Below, piece by piece: positions 1 through 12,052 of a DNA stretch of 64,000 nt; within the stretch, counting starts at the first letter, position 1; every line of letters begins with the position of its first letter. Source of the DNA: Macrophomina tecta (Eukaryota; Ascomycota; Dothideomycetes; Botryosphaeriales; Botryosphaeriaceae); NCBI GenBank assembly GCA_024180945.1, contig JAKSGN010000033.1, forward strand, positions 1,302,001 through 1,366,000, written 5' to 3'. Below the pieces are notes generated by a model. It searched no databases, was not told where the DNA came from, and saw only the letters and a list, made by a program, of their open reading frames with translations. Made by a program: the position numbers and the translations under genes.

Positions 1-1534
1 ACAAAGCGTCTTCATGCGGACTACTCACCTGACCATACCTTCCCTTGGAGGCTTTACGGCCTTGGTCACCAATTCTACATTACTTCTTGAGTCTGCGACA
101 AACTTACTAGCAAACGGACACGTGCCCATAAGACATCAGCGCTGCATCGAGCGACGTCCAGAAAGGTCGGAACCATCTCCGCCACCTAAGCCGAGGACGA
201 GTCACATTCTTCTCTTCGATTCCTGGTCGGGGTGTATCTCGAATAGTCTACTGTTCGAAGAAAGTTGAGGAGTTGGAGAACTGTTCTTTTCTGCGTCCGT
301 ACTCTTCGACTTCTCGCGTGCGTCATGCTGTGGCTCGCAGAATATCGTTGACGCCATCATGATTTCCTAGTATTGATGAAAAACAAGAAATGGATGTAAA
401 GACCAGCTTCACAGAAAAAAAAAAAAGAAAAGAAAAAGAACCTGCCATCCAGGTCTATATCACCGCTCACCGTATCTGCACGATGGGGAAACAAAATATG
501 CCGCCCTTAGCCCGCACAGGCCGTCGGGAGTTGAAGCAGTCATATGGATGCATAAATCCCTCCAGTTCAATAACAGCCACGTCCAGCCGACTGTTTGAGC
601 TGCTTATAAAGTGTGCAATATATGACGAGAGTGGTTGGTGGAATATATATCGTGGTGTCTCTGAGCTCGACTTCTCAAGCTTGTAGAGCTGATAGTGATA
701 CCTTTGGCCAGCTACTGCGACACTCTTTAATATGGAGAGCGCCATTTAGACATATCGCTTGACTAAGCATCCAGTCCCAGCGAGCGAACACTAGAAGAAT
801 GCCCGGAAAACCTTGAGCATGACGTGACGACGACCTTCGGAGTCGGATGTGAAATTGACGACCACGTACGTGTTCCTGACACTCTGGCGAGCGTCTGCTC
901 TCGACCCTCATCCCGTGCGCCGCATCATCAGCGGAGCCGTTTCCGTCGGTTTGATCAAAAGACGCGCCGACCGGGCCTCTATAAAGATCTTCAGGAACTT
1001 GGCATCGAACATCGCCGGCACAGATTACAACCATGTCATTTCTCTGATCCTCAAAACCAGAGCCACACTGTCTCTCCGGGGTTGCCCTGGCTGGATCCAC
1101 TTCGCTCTCTGCTTTCTCTTGAGGTAATGATAGGGAGCTACTGTAAACATCGTCATCCCTACACACTCATGAAGAAGAGTAAGATATATGTTCTAGATAA
1201 GCTTCAGAAACGACCCAGTCATCCTGATGTGTATCACTTGCCGGAATGTGAACCCTGGAAAGAAGTGACGTATGGGGCGGGAGGGGCAGTGGGGGAAAAA
1301 AAAAGTGGAAAGTTCGGCTTTCCAGTCGTGGGAACATGCAGATCGACGGGTAAGACGGTAATATACATGTAGGCATGGAATGCACATCAAAGGAACAATC
1401 CGGACTCGGATCTCAAGATTCCTTGATTCCTCGCCACCCGAGCAGTCGCCCATCACCCAGCCGCGTGGAAATTGGGGGTTACTCTATTTTGTGGATCCCT
1501 CGGGGAACGTGCGATCTCCGGGCCATCCCTTACT
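1..1534. other. No confident gene; 3' flank of USB1
   Basis: Open frames on both strands here are short, overlap one another and resemble no family I know. Several lack an ATG. A plus-strand frame near 849 looks like a signal peptide but begins at GTG. There is an A-rich run near 415 and another near 1295. The last few hundred bases probably hold the 3' untranslated region of the minus-strand USB1 gene. I see nothing else that can be supported. Confidence 0.5.
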
Positions 1535-2802
1535 CTACCCCAAACCCAAGATACCCTTCTCTTCCTTCCGCCTGGGGGCAATGTCGATGGTGTGGATAGC
1601 ATTTCCCACCTTCACCTTGACCACCCCAAACTTGACAGTCATGGGCGCAATCTCCCGCTCCATCAACTCACCCACCTCCTCCACAGCCGCCAAATCCCTC
1701 AACTCCTCTGGCGGTGGCTCCAAACTCCACGCCAGACTGACATGAAAAGCCTCCGACCGATCATCTTTCCCACTCACAGTACGACCGCCCTCCTTCTTTC
1801 CGCCCGCCTTAGCGCTCACACCTCCCCAACCTCCTCCCATATCCACACCTTCCCCACCCTGCTCTCTTCCCCCATCGCCGCCATACAGCTCTGGAAACCC
1901 AAACCTCCCCGCCGCCCGATTCGCCGCGCGCAGCAGGCGGTTTAATGCATCGCCTTCCGGGCGAGCGACGCCGAGCACGAGGAACCAGCGCGAGCGATCG
2001 AAGTTGGGCACCCAGCGGAGCCCTTCAAAGGTCGCATCGAACGGGCGCGCGCCGCTGTGGCGGAGCTCCTTCGTCAAGGCGTCGAGGAAGGGGGCGCGGG
2101 CGTCCGTCGGCAACGGGAGGGTGCGTGAGAGCGAGATGTGCAAGGGGGCGGGAGTGCTTAGGTCAGTGAGAAGGGAGCTTCGGATGTGCTGTGGGGCGGA
2201 GGAGGAAGTGGTGGTGGTGGTGGTGGTGGTGGTTGACAGGGCCGTGCGCTGTGGGGATGTGTGGAAGTGGTGTGCGGTCGCGTGGGTGACGCGAGAGAGG
2301 AGGGATTGCAGCGTGCGCGATTCTGTGGCGTTGGGGTGCCCTCGAGGCGGTTGTCAGTTGGGTTCGCTGTTGTTTCTTTTCTTTTCTTTGCGTGGTTGGG
2401 ATAGGTTTGGAGCCATGGAATTTCGATTGATACGAGCTAATTATAGGTGCACCGGGGGAGGACGAGGCCCTGATGTCATCGCAAACGGCAGAGCAAACGA
2501 ACGAAAAGAGCAGAGGACGAGATGGCGGACTCACACTCTAAGTAGACGTGGGAGGGCCACCGGCCGTTCATGTGGGGGATGGCGCGTTTCCGGCCAGCAT
2601 GGAGAGCTGGGTCGTCATGGGTGCTCTGGCGGGCGTTGGTTGCGTACAGGTCGTGGAAGTGAGCGGGCAGCGGCGGCAGGGATGCTGCGGAGCTGCGGGA
2701 GGGCGCGGACCAGGGCTTGCGGCAGGTGGGCCCACGCCTCTGTCTTTTGGCAGCCGGGGCAGGCTCTGAGTCCGAGTCGGAGTACTCGACGAGCGGCGCC
2801 AT
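1535..2802 (-). CDS. USB1: U6 snRNA phosphodiesterase Usb1 (2H family)
   Basis: Exons on the minus strand are 2802-2535 and 2340-1535, giving 357 residues. The intron has a GTGAGT donor at 2534 and an AG ending at 2341. The join restores the conserved stretch VYLEWHP, which neither exon encodes alone. Usb1 is a nuclear 3'-5' RNA exonuclease that trims and caps the oligo(U) tail of U6 snRNA, leaving a terminal phosphate. The two catalytic 2H motifs are visible as HISLS (His157, Ser159) and HVSLA (His289, Ser291). The N-terminus shows the family pattern of an acidic/serine start, LPPLPAHFHDLY, then GRKR and GRWPSHVYLE. A run of ten threonines in exon 2 and a Gly-rich insertion before the second motif look lineage-specific. 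The gene is head to head with PAL1, 359 bp away. The family call is strong; the exact C-terminus is read directly from the open frame. Confidence 0.9.
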
Positions 2803-3161
2803 GGCGAGGACGAGAGGTCTGGACCGCGACGACGCTGGAGGCGGAGCGAAAGGGTCCTGAGCCGCGGGGCGCCTTGTGGGCTTGTCGTGTGCCTGAAGTG
2901 GGCGTTTCGTTGTGCGCGATCGGCGGCGACGTCACCTGCTTCCTGGCCCAATGACGCAGGGCCTTGCGCCCCATTTACGCGTCCTGGCGGGCGCTGGCCA
3001 GCTCTTCCCGCACTGGCACTCCGTCAAATCACAAGTCAAATGCACCACAAGCCCGCCGCTGCTTGCTTGCCTGCTCCTTACTTCTCTCCTCTCACATCAG
3101 CTCGCTCTCTCCACTTCCCCTCCGGCGCTCGCGAACTGATCCATCTCGAAGCCCGCCCACA
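2803..3161. promoter_or_regulatory. Shared USB1/PAL1 upstream region
   Basis: This 359-bp interval separates the start codons of the divergent genes USB1 and PAL1. It must hold both promoters and 5' leaders. The PAL1 side is pyrimidine-rich (CTTCTCTCCTCTC near 3080), which is common just upstream of fungal transcription starts. No specific factor site can be named. Confidence 0.5.
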
Positions 3162-4494
3162 ATGGAACCCAACCACGCGGATTCCAAAGCCGTGAGCTTC
3201 CGCTTGTCCCAACTTGTCACGGGACGACATCATGGCTGACTTTGCGCGGGCTCAGCAGTACCTCATCGACCCTCTGATTGCGCCCGATCCCAGCGACGAG
3301 ACCGGCCCAGGATCCCACTTCCGCTCGACTTTTGCTCCAGCCCGTTCTGACGCCAGCCACTCCCCCCCGCCCTACTCGGCTGCAGTCTCCAAGGAGCCCT
3401 CTGTCCAGACCAGGCAATCTACTGGCGGCTCGACCAATCCATTCCGCAAGGGCTCCTCCAGTTCCAAGGGCGGAAGCCGTGTCTCCAGTCAACCCATCAG
3501 CGGTGGTTATCCGACTCCTCCCTCGTCAGCCAGCCCTCACCGTACCACTTTCCCCAACTATCGTGATGAGGCCTTCGCGTCGCACCACTCGTCACCTCGG
3601 TCCCGCCGCAGCGGCAGCCACGGAAGCCACCCGACCTCTTCGCCTGGAAAGGCCGAGAACCAAGGTAGGCCCCGTCGCAGCAGCTCGCTGCGGGAACGTT
3701 ACCCTGGTGACAAGTCCATGCATCCTCTAGACCAGATCAAGCGCGAACAGAGGCAAGCCCGCCGCTCGCCCCACCTGAACAAGCGCCATCTCCCCGGCCC
3801 GGACACCATTGACCGTCTGGACAACATTAACGGCAGATACCACCACGAGGGCCCGTATGACGCTGCGCTGTTGGCCCGGAATACCTCCTTCGACTCCAGC
3901 CCGCTCGCTGCCCTGAGAGATTCCAACAATGAAGCTATCAAGGCCACTCCCGAAGAGACCATTAGAGACGCGATCGAGAGGCACCGTCCCATCGACAACG
4001 TTGCCGTCATCCCGCCTGGCATGACTGACCGTTTCGGCCGCACCTATGACTATGAGGAGGGTGATGATATGATGATCTACAACGGCGGTAACTTCAGGCG
4101 CTGGCCTGGCGTTGTGAGCACTCTCCTTCCATCCAAACCATTCTTGGGATACATTGCTAACACTTCGCAGGATTACCACCCCAATGACATCAAGGGCAAG
4201 GGGGAGCCGTCTTACTCTCTCGATGAGGCCATGAAGAGGCACAAGATCAGCAGCAGAAGCGACGGCATCGAGATGAAGACGCGTCCTCGCAACAGGTCGG
4301 ATGTCACTCCTCAATACCGCGGACCCTATCCTGATCCTGATGGCTCCGGCATCGTCGGAGAGCAGCGGTACAATGAGTGGGCCAACGACACCAGTGGCAT
4401 CTCTCGTTCCCGCTCTACTGGCCATAAGATGACTGAAGGCCTAAAGAAGAGGCTGGGTAGCATTCGCAGAAAGCACAAAGAGAGGGCGGAATAG
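3162..4494 (+). CDS. pal1: Pal1 family cell-morphology protein
   Basis: The preferred model has exons 3162-3191, 3256-4113 and 4171-4494 (403 residues). Pal1 proteins sit at the cell cortex at growing tips and division sites and act with endocytic Sla2-type factors in cell shape. The sequence shows the family hallmarks: an early QYLIDPL, a Ser/Pro/Arg-rich disordered half, then the Pal1 core with DRFGRTYDYEEGDD and FRRWPGV joined to DYHPNDIKGKGEPSYS, and a basic C-terminus. Intron 4114-4170 has GTGAGC, a TGCTAAC branch site and GCAG; it is 57 nt with no stop, so unspliced RNA stays in frame. The start is uncertain. Exon 1 plus a 64-nt intron with a CTGAC branch site gives MEPNHADSKA. Without that intron, translation would begin at ATG 3232 (MADFARAQ, 401 residues). 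The family call is firm. Confidence 0.88.
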
Positions 4495-5246
4495 GCGCCC
4501 GCTATGCATTCCTTCAGGATGAATTACCTGTTTTGTACGATATGGTTAAGGACTGGGTATTTGAGGAAATCCAGTGGGAAATTTGTATTATCACTTTACG
4601 ACTACTCATGACGGACCACAGTGTAAATAGACGGCGGCCATTGTTGCCTGGTTTAGAAGGTTGCCGCGGGGCATAGATTGAATCATACGTCTTTGTGTAC
4701 ATGGCCGTCGGTTCCAGGTGACTGCGATGTGAAACAATGTGGGCTTACTGTGCTCTTGTCATGGGCTTGATGTATAATTTGATAGAAAATTTTTGTTGCT
4801 TGCGCACCTAGTATGCCATCTAGCAAAGCTACATGCGCGACAGCTATAGACGGCTCGCGTCGATTCAATCCAACACTCGCAAACTACTGCTGTGGCATTT
4901 CAAAACTCTCCTCACCATTTGGTGGGTTTTAGCTTGGCTAGCGCTCTGCACAGACTCGGTCCCTAGGTTATTGGTGTGATTACTGATACCGGAAAATGCT
5001 GGAGAACTACGTCTCGGCAGAGACAATCTCATCGTCGGATCTTACTTGGGCCCCTTGAAATAAATGTGCAATTATGAGGCCCAGGCAGGAGTGGGATGAT
5101 ACTCTTTCAGGCTCTGTTCTCGAACTCCGTTCCATCAACTTGGATGCTTAACGGTAAGTGAAATACGCGTGGTGATATTACCCGGCGAGTATTCACTAGT
5201 CATAGGATGAGAGCATTACTGCCATAGGTGATTGAAAATATGCTAT
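4495..5246. other. Convergent 3' region between PAL1 and cysteine synthase
   Basis: The two flanking genes point at each other, so this 750-bp AT-richer stretch should contain both 3' untranslated regions and polyadenylation signals. No conserved reading frame or RNA gene was seen. Confidence 0.6.
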
Positions 5247-6652
5247 TTATTTGCCATTCAGAACCGCCGCCAAGCTCAAACTCTCATCGTTACCCACGGC
5301 GCCTGCTTTGGCCCAGAATTTGCTCAGGTGCCGTGTGCCACTTCGCCATCGTCAGTAACGCACCCAAATTGCTCGATTTGAGAGGCTTACCTATCGCACA
5401 GGATGGTGCACAGTCTGTGGCCCGGCCCCATTTGTTGAGCCAGCTTCGTGACAGCAACGCCTGCAGCATTTTCAGCATTCTCCCACTTGGAGATTCCAGA
5501 GAACAACTTACAATTTACAGCACTGCTGCTTCCAATAAAAATGCCATCTTTCTCGACCAGCCATCTCGCCATTGCCATTGCCTGCGCATCTGTGACGCGA
5601 ATGGCATCATCGACGAGCTCCCGGCCGGCCTCGAAGTTGTTGGTAACGCGATTGATGCCGATACCCTCGACGATGGTGTCAACCTGGTGTCTCCTCCGCG
5701 TGCCTTCCCTCTCCTTCGGGTCAAACATGACACCATACTTGACCCGATTGAAAAGACCACTGCCTTGCGGATCCGCAAGGACGACCTTGAGCTTCGGCAG
5801 CCTGGTCTTCAGAAACAGCGCGACGCCGGAGATGGTACCGCCAGTGCCAGCGCCGGTCACAAAGGCGTCAAGCTTTCTTCCAGTCTGCTCATATATCTCG
5901 GGTCCAGTGCCTTCGTAGTGCGCGCGCCAGTTGGCATCGGTCTCGAACTGGTCCGCAAAAATACCTCTACCTGGCTTATTGGGGTCGTTGGTATGCTCAA
6001 TAGCTCTTGCACGGGCCTTATTAACAAATTGGTTCTGATCGACGATTGGAGCAGGGCGGACGCGCTCGACTTCGGCACCCAGTCTGAGTAGCAGATCGGA
6101 CTTCTCGAGAGCCATGTCGTCGGGCATGCAGATGTGGGCAAGGTAGCCTCTGGCGCGGCAAATAGCGGCAAGTGAGATGCCCGTGCTGCCAACGGTGCCT
6201 TCGTAAATCATGTCTCCGGAGTTTGGTGTCAGAATGCCTTCGTCCTCGGCCATGTTGATGATGCTAAGCGCGACGCGATCCTTGGGACTGTTGCCGGCTC
6301 CATTGAGGAATTCGGCTTTGGCCAGGATCTCGCAACCAGTTGCTTCTGAGAGGGATTTGATCTTGATAAGAGGAGTATTGCCGATACAGCCTTCTATGCC
6401 TTCCGCGATATGTTCTTCCGGAAGGTCAAATGAGTCAGGGTCCGCGGTATTGTCCTTGAGTTCGACCTTGTGGACGCTACGGAGCGTCCATACGGAGGAT
6501 CTCTTGTCTAGCCGCCTCGGCTTCGGCTGCCTTGCTGCTCTATAGCGGCGTTCGAGGTCGGGATAAACATCTTTGTAGCCCAATGTCAACAGGATGCCGG
6601 CGATGAATGCGCCGCCGACCCAGAGGCGTAGATGCTGGTTCTGGTCGCCCAT
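5247..6652 (-). CDS. MCY1: Membrane-anchored cysteine synthase-like protein (Mcy1 type)
   Basis: Exons on the minus strand are 6652-5391 and 5340-5247, giving 451 residues. The 50-nt intron has a GTAAGC donor and TTACTGAC branch site. Splicing restores the conserved ending CDSGTRHLSKFW. The protein is a fold-type II PLP enzyme of the O-acetylserine sulfhydrylase/cystathionine beta-synthase family. Visible motifs are GNTPLIKI near 91, the PLP lysine in NSPKDR (Lys124), the phosphate loop GTGGTISG, and GIFIGSSSA near the C-terminus. A hydrophobic segment at about residues 10-26 precedes a basic stretch, which suggests an N-terminal membrane anchor. The yeast relative Mcy1 (YGR012W) is reported on the mitochondrial outer membrane. 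An in-frame upstream TTG adds 25 residues but ATG 6652 fits better. The physiological substrate of this subgroup is not settled. The gene is divergent from NDUFAF7, 278 bp away. Confidence 0.87.
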
Positions 6653-6930
6653 GCTGTTGTTCGGTTTGGCCAGAATAGGCCTTTCACACACTGCGCATAA
6701 CTTTTCCGAATTGGCCCAGCCCAACACAAGGAGTCACAGTTGGAGAGGCTGGAAGACTCGGTCTGCGGTTTCGGATGTGATTCATGACGTGCGTGGGTGT
6801 GGCTGTCGGGAAGAAGCTTTGGCCAGCACCAGCCACAGCGTGGCGTCTCTCTTTGACGCGGAGCTGGAGAGAGCACGCGGCCTCTTGCCTGGGTTGTCTC
6901 TGCCTCCGTTGTCTCTACCCCCCGCCAGCC
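6653..6930. promoter_or_regulatory. Bidirectional promoter, MCY1/NDUFAF7
   Basis: Only 278 bp separate the start codons of two divergent genes, both predicted to be mitochondrial. A CT-rich tract (GTTGTCTCTACCCC) lies just before the NDUFAF7 start. I cannot identify a specific regulator site. Confidence 0.5.
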
Positions 6931-8540
6931 ATGGACTCGCCCGTCGTCGCCCAGCTGTTTCGCCAGCTCTTCTCCCATCGCGCGAGCCAATGCCTGCGTG
7001 CGCCTTCGCTCTCCGTCGCCCGCCACCAGCGCCGCGGCCTGGCGTACAGCAGACCGGACGACGACGATGGCCAAGTCAAAACCAGCTCCGAGAGCAAGTG
7101 GCAGCAGCGGACCGACATCTTCCCTGAGGAGCGGAGCGAGGAGTTCAAGCGCTATCCAATGGTAACGGCCGATTCGTTGCGCTCGCGGAAAGAGAGGCCG
7201 CGGAGGGTCAAAATGCTCATGCGGGACTTCATCGAAGGTACAACACAGCGGGCTGCCTCAATCCGTTGCCCGCGGCACACCGCTGATAATACATGCAGAT
7301 AGCCTGTACAACCCAAACTACGGCTACTTCTCCAAGCAAGTCGTCATCTTCCATCCCGGCGAGCCTTTCATCTTCAGTAATATCAAAGACGAACCCGAGT
7401 TCTATCGCATCCTCGGCGAGAGGTACACCCAATTCGAAGACGAACTGGATAAGAAAGAGTACAATGAGGCCCGCCAATTATGGCACACCCCGACCGAGCT
7501 GTTCCGTCCGTACTACGGTGAATCAATTGCGAGATACCTGGTCACGAACTATAAGCTATCGCAATATCCTTACCACGATCTGTTGATATATGAGATGGGT
7601 GCTGGTAACGGAACTCTCATGATCAACATCCTCGACTACATTCGAGACGTGCATCCGGAAGTGTACGAACGCACAAAATTCCGCGTCATTGAAATCTCCT
7701 CCTCTCTGGCCTCTCTGCAAGTCCACCACCTCAAGAAGACGGCATCGGCGCGGGGCCACTTGAACAAGGTTGAGGTCATCAACCGCTCCATATTCGACTG
7801 GGACACCTACGTCTCGTCCCCTTGCTTCTTCCTTGCCCTCGAAGTCTTCGATAACTTCGCCCACGACTGCCTGCGCTATGACCCTTTCACCGAGGAGCCC
7901 CTCCAAGGCAATGTCCTCATCGACAACCACGGCGAGTTCTTTGAGTTCTACACCCGTGAGATCGACCCCGTGGCGGCGCGCTTCTTGCGTGTGCGTGATG
8001 CTGCCGTGTCCCGGCCCTACAGACACCCCCTCCAGGGTCCAAGAGCCCTCCGCAACCTTCGCTCGAAGCTTCCCTTCGCGCCGAACCTGACGATCCCTGA
8101 GTTTATACCCACGCGCTTGATGCAGTTTTTCGACGTCTTGCACACCTACTTCCCCGCGCATAAGCTTGTCGCGAGCGATTTCCATAGCCTGCCGGACACC
8201 ATCAAGGGCATTAATGCGCCCGTCGTGCAGACGCGATACCAGCGGAAAACGGTGCCTGTGACTACGCCATTGGTGAGCTCAATCCCCAGGCGTCTCTTTC
8301 ACCGTTCTATACTGATGCAATCATCTCCAGGTACAACAAGGTTATTTCGATATCCTTTTCCCGACGGACTTCGGCGTCATGGAGGATGTCTACCGTGCCA
8401 TTACCGGCAAGCTGACGCGCGTCATGACGCACGAGGATTTCTTGAACAGGTGGGCGTTCGTGGAGGACACGCAGGTTCGGAGCGGCGAGAACCCACTGCT
8501 GAGTTGGTATAAGAACGCCAGCGTTTTGACCACTGTATAG
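6931..8540 (+). CDS. NDUFAF7: NDUFAF7/MidA mitochondrial arginine methyltransferase (DUF185)
   Basis: Exons are 6931-7237, 7299-8272 and 8331-8540, giving 496 residues. Both introns have GT..AG ends, and the first contains a CGCTGATAAT-type branch site. NDUFAF7 methylates an arginine of the NDUFS2 subunit early in complex I assembly in the mitochondrial matrix. The N-terminus is rich in Arg and Ser with no acidic residues for about 40 positions, as expected of a matrix targeting sequence. The family signature NPNYGYFSK follows the first splice junction. The S-adenosylmethionine loop is YEMGAGNGTL, and the family motif ALEVFDNFAHD follows. The C-terminus (FLNRWAFVEDTQ, then NPLLSWYKNASVL) is typical of fungal members. 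Length matches the family. Confidence in the splice model is high because every junction joins conserved motifs in frame. Confidence 0.92.
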
Positions 8541-8959
8541 TTGGTAGGAGAAAGACCTCAGTACTATGAATGAAACGGATGTAGAGAACCCCTTCTTGGC
8601 GAAAGTTACGGTTGGCTAGGTTCTGTCAATCCCCATTAAAGAACAACGCCGTCCAAATATTAGCGGCGTGTGGGAAACAGTCGACTTTGCCCAATTGAAA
8701 GGTGATTTCCATAGCATGAAAAGATTACGGTGACCGACGCATCAAAACCGTGTCATCTCGTCACTGGCTCTCGGGTCGTTCCGCTCAATACGTGGGTATC
8801 GTTAAGCACATGGGCGCCTACAAGGCCTCTACAAGGCCACTCCTAAAGGAATAAAAATCTCCCACGAACAACGCTCATTCGAGGAGGGGCTCAACTCCCC
8901 CTTTTTTTTTTAAAAAAAAAAAAAAAAAAATCCACAACATCCCCAAAACCACCGCCAAA
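8541..8959. other. Convergent 3' region with a T/A homopolymer tract
   Basis: This is the space between the converging genes NDUFAF7 and dynamitin. Near 8901-8929 a run of ten T is followed by about eighteen A, which can fold as a hairpin. That fits a shared polyadenylation region or a slippage-prone microsatellite. No gene was seen. Confidence 0.6.
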
Positions 8960-10526
8960 TCACGAGAACTTTGCGATCCTAGCCTCCAAATCCCTGACCC
9001 AATCGCCGACCATCTTGATATTGCCCTGCAAGGTGCCCTCGCCGTCCTTGAGGTTCTCCTCGACCTTTGTCAGGGCGTCGCGCCACTGCCTGATCTCTTC
9101 GGCCTGCTCGCCCTGGCGCTTCTCGAGCTCGTCGAGGGTGGCGCTGGCGGTGCCGGCGCTGGTGTGGATGAGGCGCAGGGTACGCAGGCGTTCGAGGACG
9201 AGCGGCAGCGTGGGCGAGAGCGACTCGATGGTCGTGAGTGTGCCGTACAGCGCATTGATTTTGGCCACGCGCTCCGGGTCCTCGATATAGGCACCCATCA
9301 TCTCCGAAGCTGGTGTGGCGGCCGCGGCAGCCGCCGCGTCAGCTGCGGCTGTCGCAGATACGGTGCCGCTGCGCTGGCGCGAGGAGGCGGAGGTGGGCGA
9401 CGTGGCTGAGTCTTGCGAGGCACGCGCGGCTTTGCGGAGTTCTTCGAGGCGCTCGGCTTCTTGTGTGAGCTTCTGGACGCGGCGGGTGGCCGCGTCGAGG
9501 GAGCTGGTGGAGACTTCGGTGATAGTTTGAAGTTGGCGCTCGAGGGAGTCGAGGCTGTGAAGGATGCTCTTGGGCGGGTTAGCGGCGATGTCGGGCATGT
9601 TGTTTGCGTTGAGGCCTAGAGCTTTCTCCAGCTGCGAGAGACGGGCGTCGAAGTCTGCGGCGCGAGACAGCGCATGGGCAGCCTGTTCAGCGGACGCCGT
9701 CACTGTGATGGTGGTCGCCATCTGTGGTATTGTCGTGATGTCGGCTACTCCTGCTGGCTTCGCGAACTTCTTCAGTGTACGCGCGAACTGCGCTTCTGCG
9801 CCCTTGACGCCCCCCTGCCGCTGTACGTAGACAGAGTCCAGCATTTCGCTCAGCTTGGCGATGCCCTCCACAGGATCATCCTCATCCTCATCATCCTCTT
9901 CCCCCGCAGCAGTAGCCTCCCCTCCCTCGCTTTCTCCCCCGCCTTCCATTCCGGCTTTCTTTGCCTGCTCCCTCAGCTCGAACTCCTGCTTCACCTCCTC
10001 GACCTCACGCCTTAGCCTTGCCAGCTTCCGCTCGAGCGTCTCGTCATCCTCGTCGCTGAAGTCGCCATACTCGCCATCGCTGCCGCCGCTGCCGCGCCTC
10101 TGCCGCCGCGAAGCCGTGCGGTACGAGCGCCGCTGACGGCGTATCCGGTCGGAGAAATCGACACCCTTTGCGTCGACGCGGGAAGGCTGGAAGATTGCGC
10201 GAGCGTCATCGGGCTCAACACCCCTGCGGACGATGTTGCCGCGGCCGTCGTCGGAGTCGTCGTAGGAAGCTTGCGAGGGGGAGCGGGCTGTGGAGCTCTG
10301 CGCCGAAGATGGATTGTTACGGACTTGTTCGCGTGCGAAGTGGGATGGGTTGTACGTACTGGCAGGGTGGTGTCCTCCGTTAACTCGGGCGTCTCGTAGA
10401 TGTCTGGCGCATCGCGGTCCTTGGCATGGCACGTCAGCTTTTTTTTTTTTTTTTTGCGGTGGTTCAATGGCGGGCCGTGGTACGTACAAGATCGGGCAAG
10501 TTCTCGTACTTGCGATTCTGTGCCAT
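8960..10526 (-). CDS. DCTN2: Dynactin subunit 2 (dynamitin, p50)
   Basis: Exons on the minus strand are 10526-10488, 10419-10360 and 10297-8960, giving 478 residues. Dynamitin forms the shoulder of dynactin and links the p150 projecting arm to the Arp1 filament for dynein-driven transport along microtubules. Exon 1 encodes MAQNRKYENLPDL and exon 2 DAPDIYETPEL, the signature start of the family. The middle has VDAKGVDFSDR followed by a basic patch. The rest is largely predicted coiled coil (ETLERKLARLRREVEEVK; SQLEKALGL; the C-terminal ARIAKF). An acidic linker near residue 165 and an Ala-rich tract near 370 look disordered. Intron 10487-10420 contains a 17-base A run on the coding strand and a GCTGAC branch site. 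Intron 10359-10298 was placed by reading frame: its GTACGT donor and GCAG acceptor are the only pair that keeps phase. The first two exons are short and were missed as open frames. Confidence 0.88.
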
Positions 10527-12052
10527 GGTTGATGTGTGGCCCGCTGGCGGTGAGTGTGACGCGGGAAGCTTGTGGTGGTCGGGTCGGGAGTCGTGTTGTT
10601 TAAGTGCCAGCGCGCGTCTGGGGTCCCAAATGCAAGGGTCCGTGCGACGAGTGGTCGACCACCCCGCTGCAAGGGCAGATCTAAAAGCTTTGTGAATGCA
10701 CGCACGAGTTCACATGTGGGGCTCTGGCAGGAATTGAAAGCAACTCTCAAACTTATCGATGGAAATTTCGTCGAAACGAAAACTCCAACTCCCGTGAGCA
10801 AGCAAGGTGATTGCCCTGCATGGCAATAATGTTACCACATGCCCACATGCTCTAGCAAGGTGTTCATTGTCCTTGATCCTCATATCGTTCGTTTCTGATA
10901 TGGAACATGTGTCTATAGTTACAGGCCGGTGTGTTTCAAGAGATGAGCACCTTCAATACTTCAGTTTGTTGTAGCGGTTAAGTATATTCAAACTGAGGTG
11001 ACTATCGGTGATTCCGTGTCAACCAAACGGCAGATTTCCAAGCCGCAATATTGCGAGGTACCAGTAGCTCGGCTGCACAGCTTGACATGCAACCTTATTT
11101 TTCGGGGATCGCATAGGCCGGCAATACTCCAAGCACAGCAATATAAGCGATGTTTGCCCGATCGTGCCGAACTCTGACGAGTCGCCCAGATGAACTGCTA
11201 GCGTGCTGATACTAGACGAGCGATGGCTTGTGATATACTACAATCCTGTCCAAACTAATAGAAATGGCTCGATCCCGTTGTAGACCACATCTGAAACGAG
11301 ATGCATCAGGGTATGTATCGCAGAAGAATAGTTCGGAGGCCTCGCCTCGAGGCTGTTGCTGGGTGGCAATTTTTGCGTGCGACGAATGCTTGGTGACGAG
11401 ACCTCGTGGTGTGCTGCGAAAATCTAGGATAGATATAAGCAAGTGAACAGTCTCGGCACCCCGGCCATCGCAGAGTGAGTGGACAAAAAGCATCTACGTG
11501 TCAAGCAAAAGGGGGTAGCAGAGCCGTGGTGATGTCACTAGAGCTGTTGGGGAACTATCTCAACGGAAAGAAGACCGCAGAGTAGAGGCTAATCAGACAG
11601 AAGAGATTCGGGACTGGTGCGCCTGAACAGAGATATCGGTGACATGGTCGCCAGCGGAGGGGTGAATGCGCTGTGTGACGGGGCGGAAGTGAGCGACGAG
11701 CCTCGTGTGTAATTTGGGTGTGTGGTCGCAAATGTCGGGGGCGGCACTGCGCAGAGCTGGAGCGAGGAGCCGGACACACCCTCCGGACCGCAGGAGAGAT
11801 ATACGACAATGAGACGCCAGAGCGCGAGGTGCTGGGCGGGCAGCTCCGGGAGCGGCGTGGGGAGCGGGGGCCTTGGGGTGAGGTCGAAATAAGTGTCCGG
11901 TGGTTCGCTCGGGTAAGCCCCGACTGGAAAAGTACGAGCGCAGGACAGAACAGCGGCGCCAGAACATCTCTCGCAGGAGCGCCGCCCCTCTTGCAAAGAA
12001 TGAATCGCTCTCATGTGGCCGCCGCCCGTTTCCAGCTACTGCGATTCTCTTC
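10527..12052. other. 1.5-kb divergent intergenic region, dynamitin/LSD1
   Basis: Both flanking genes read outward, so this region holds their promoters and 5' leaders. Open frames here lack conserved motifs and are mostly antisense to the LSD1 leader. The LSD1 frame stays open upstream of ATG 12053 to about 11900, but with no further ATG. No RNA gene was found. Confidence 0.5.

Noticed and set aside
849..1127. Plus-strand frame with a signal-peptide-like start
   Set aside because: It begins at GTG, has no ATG, no conserved motif and a stop after 92 codons; likely chance.
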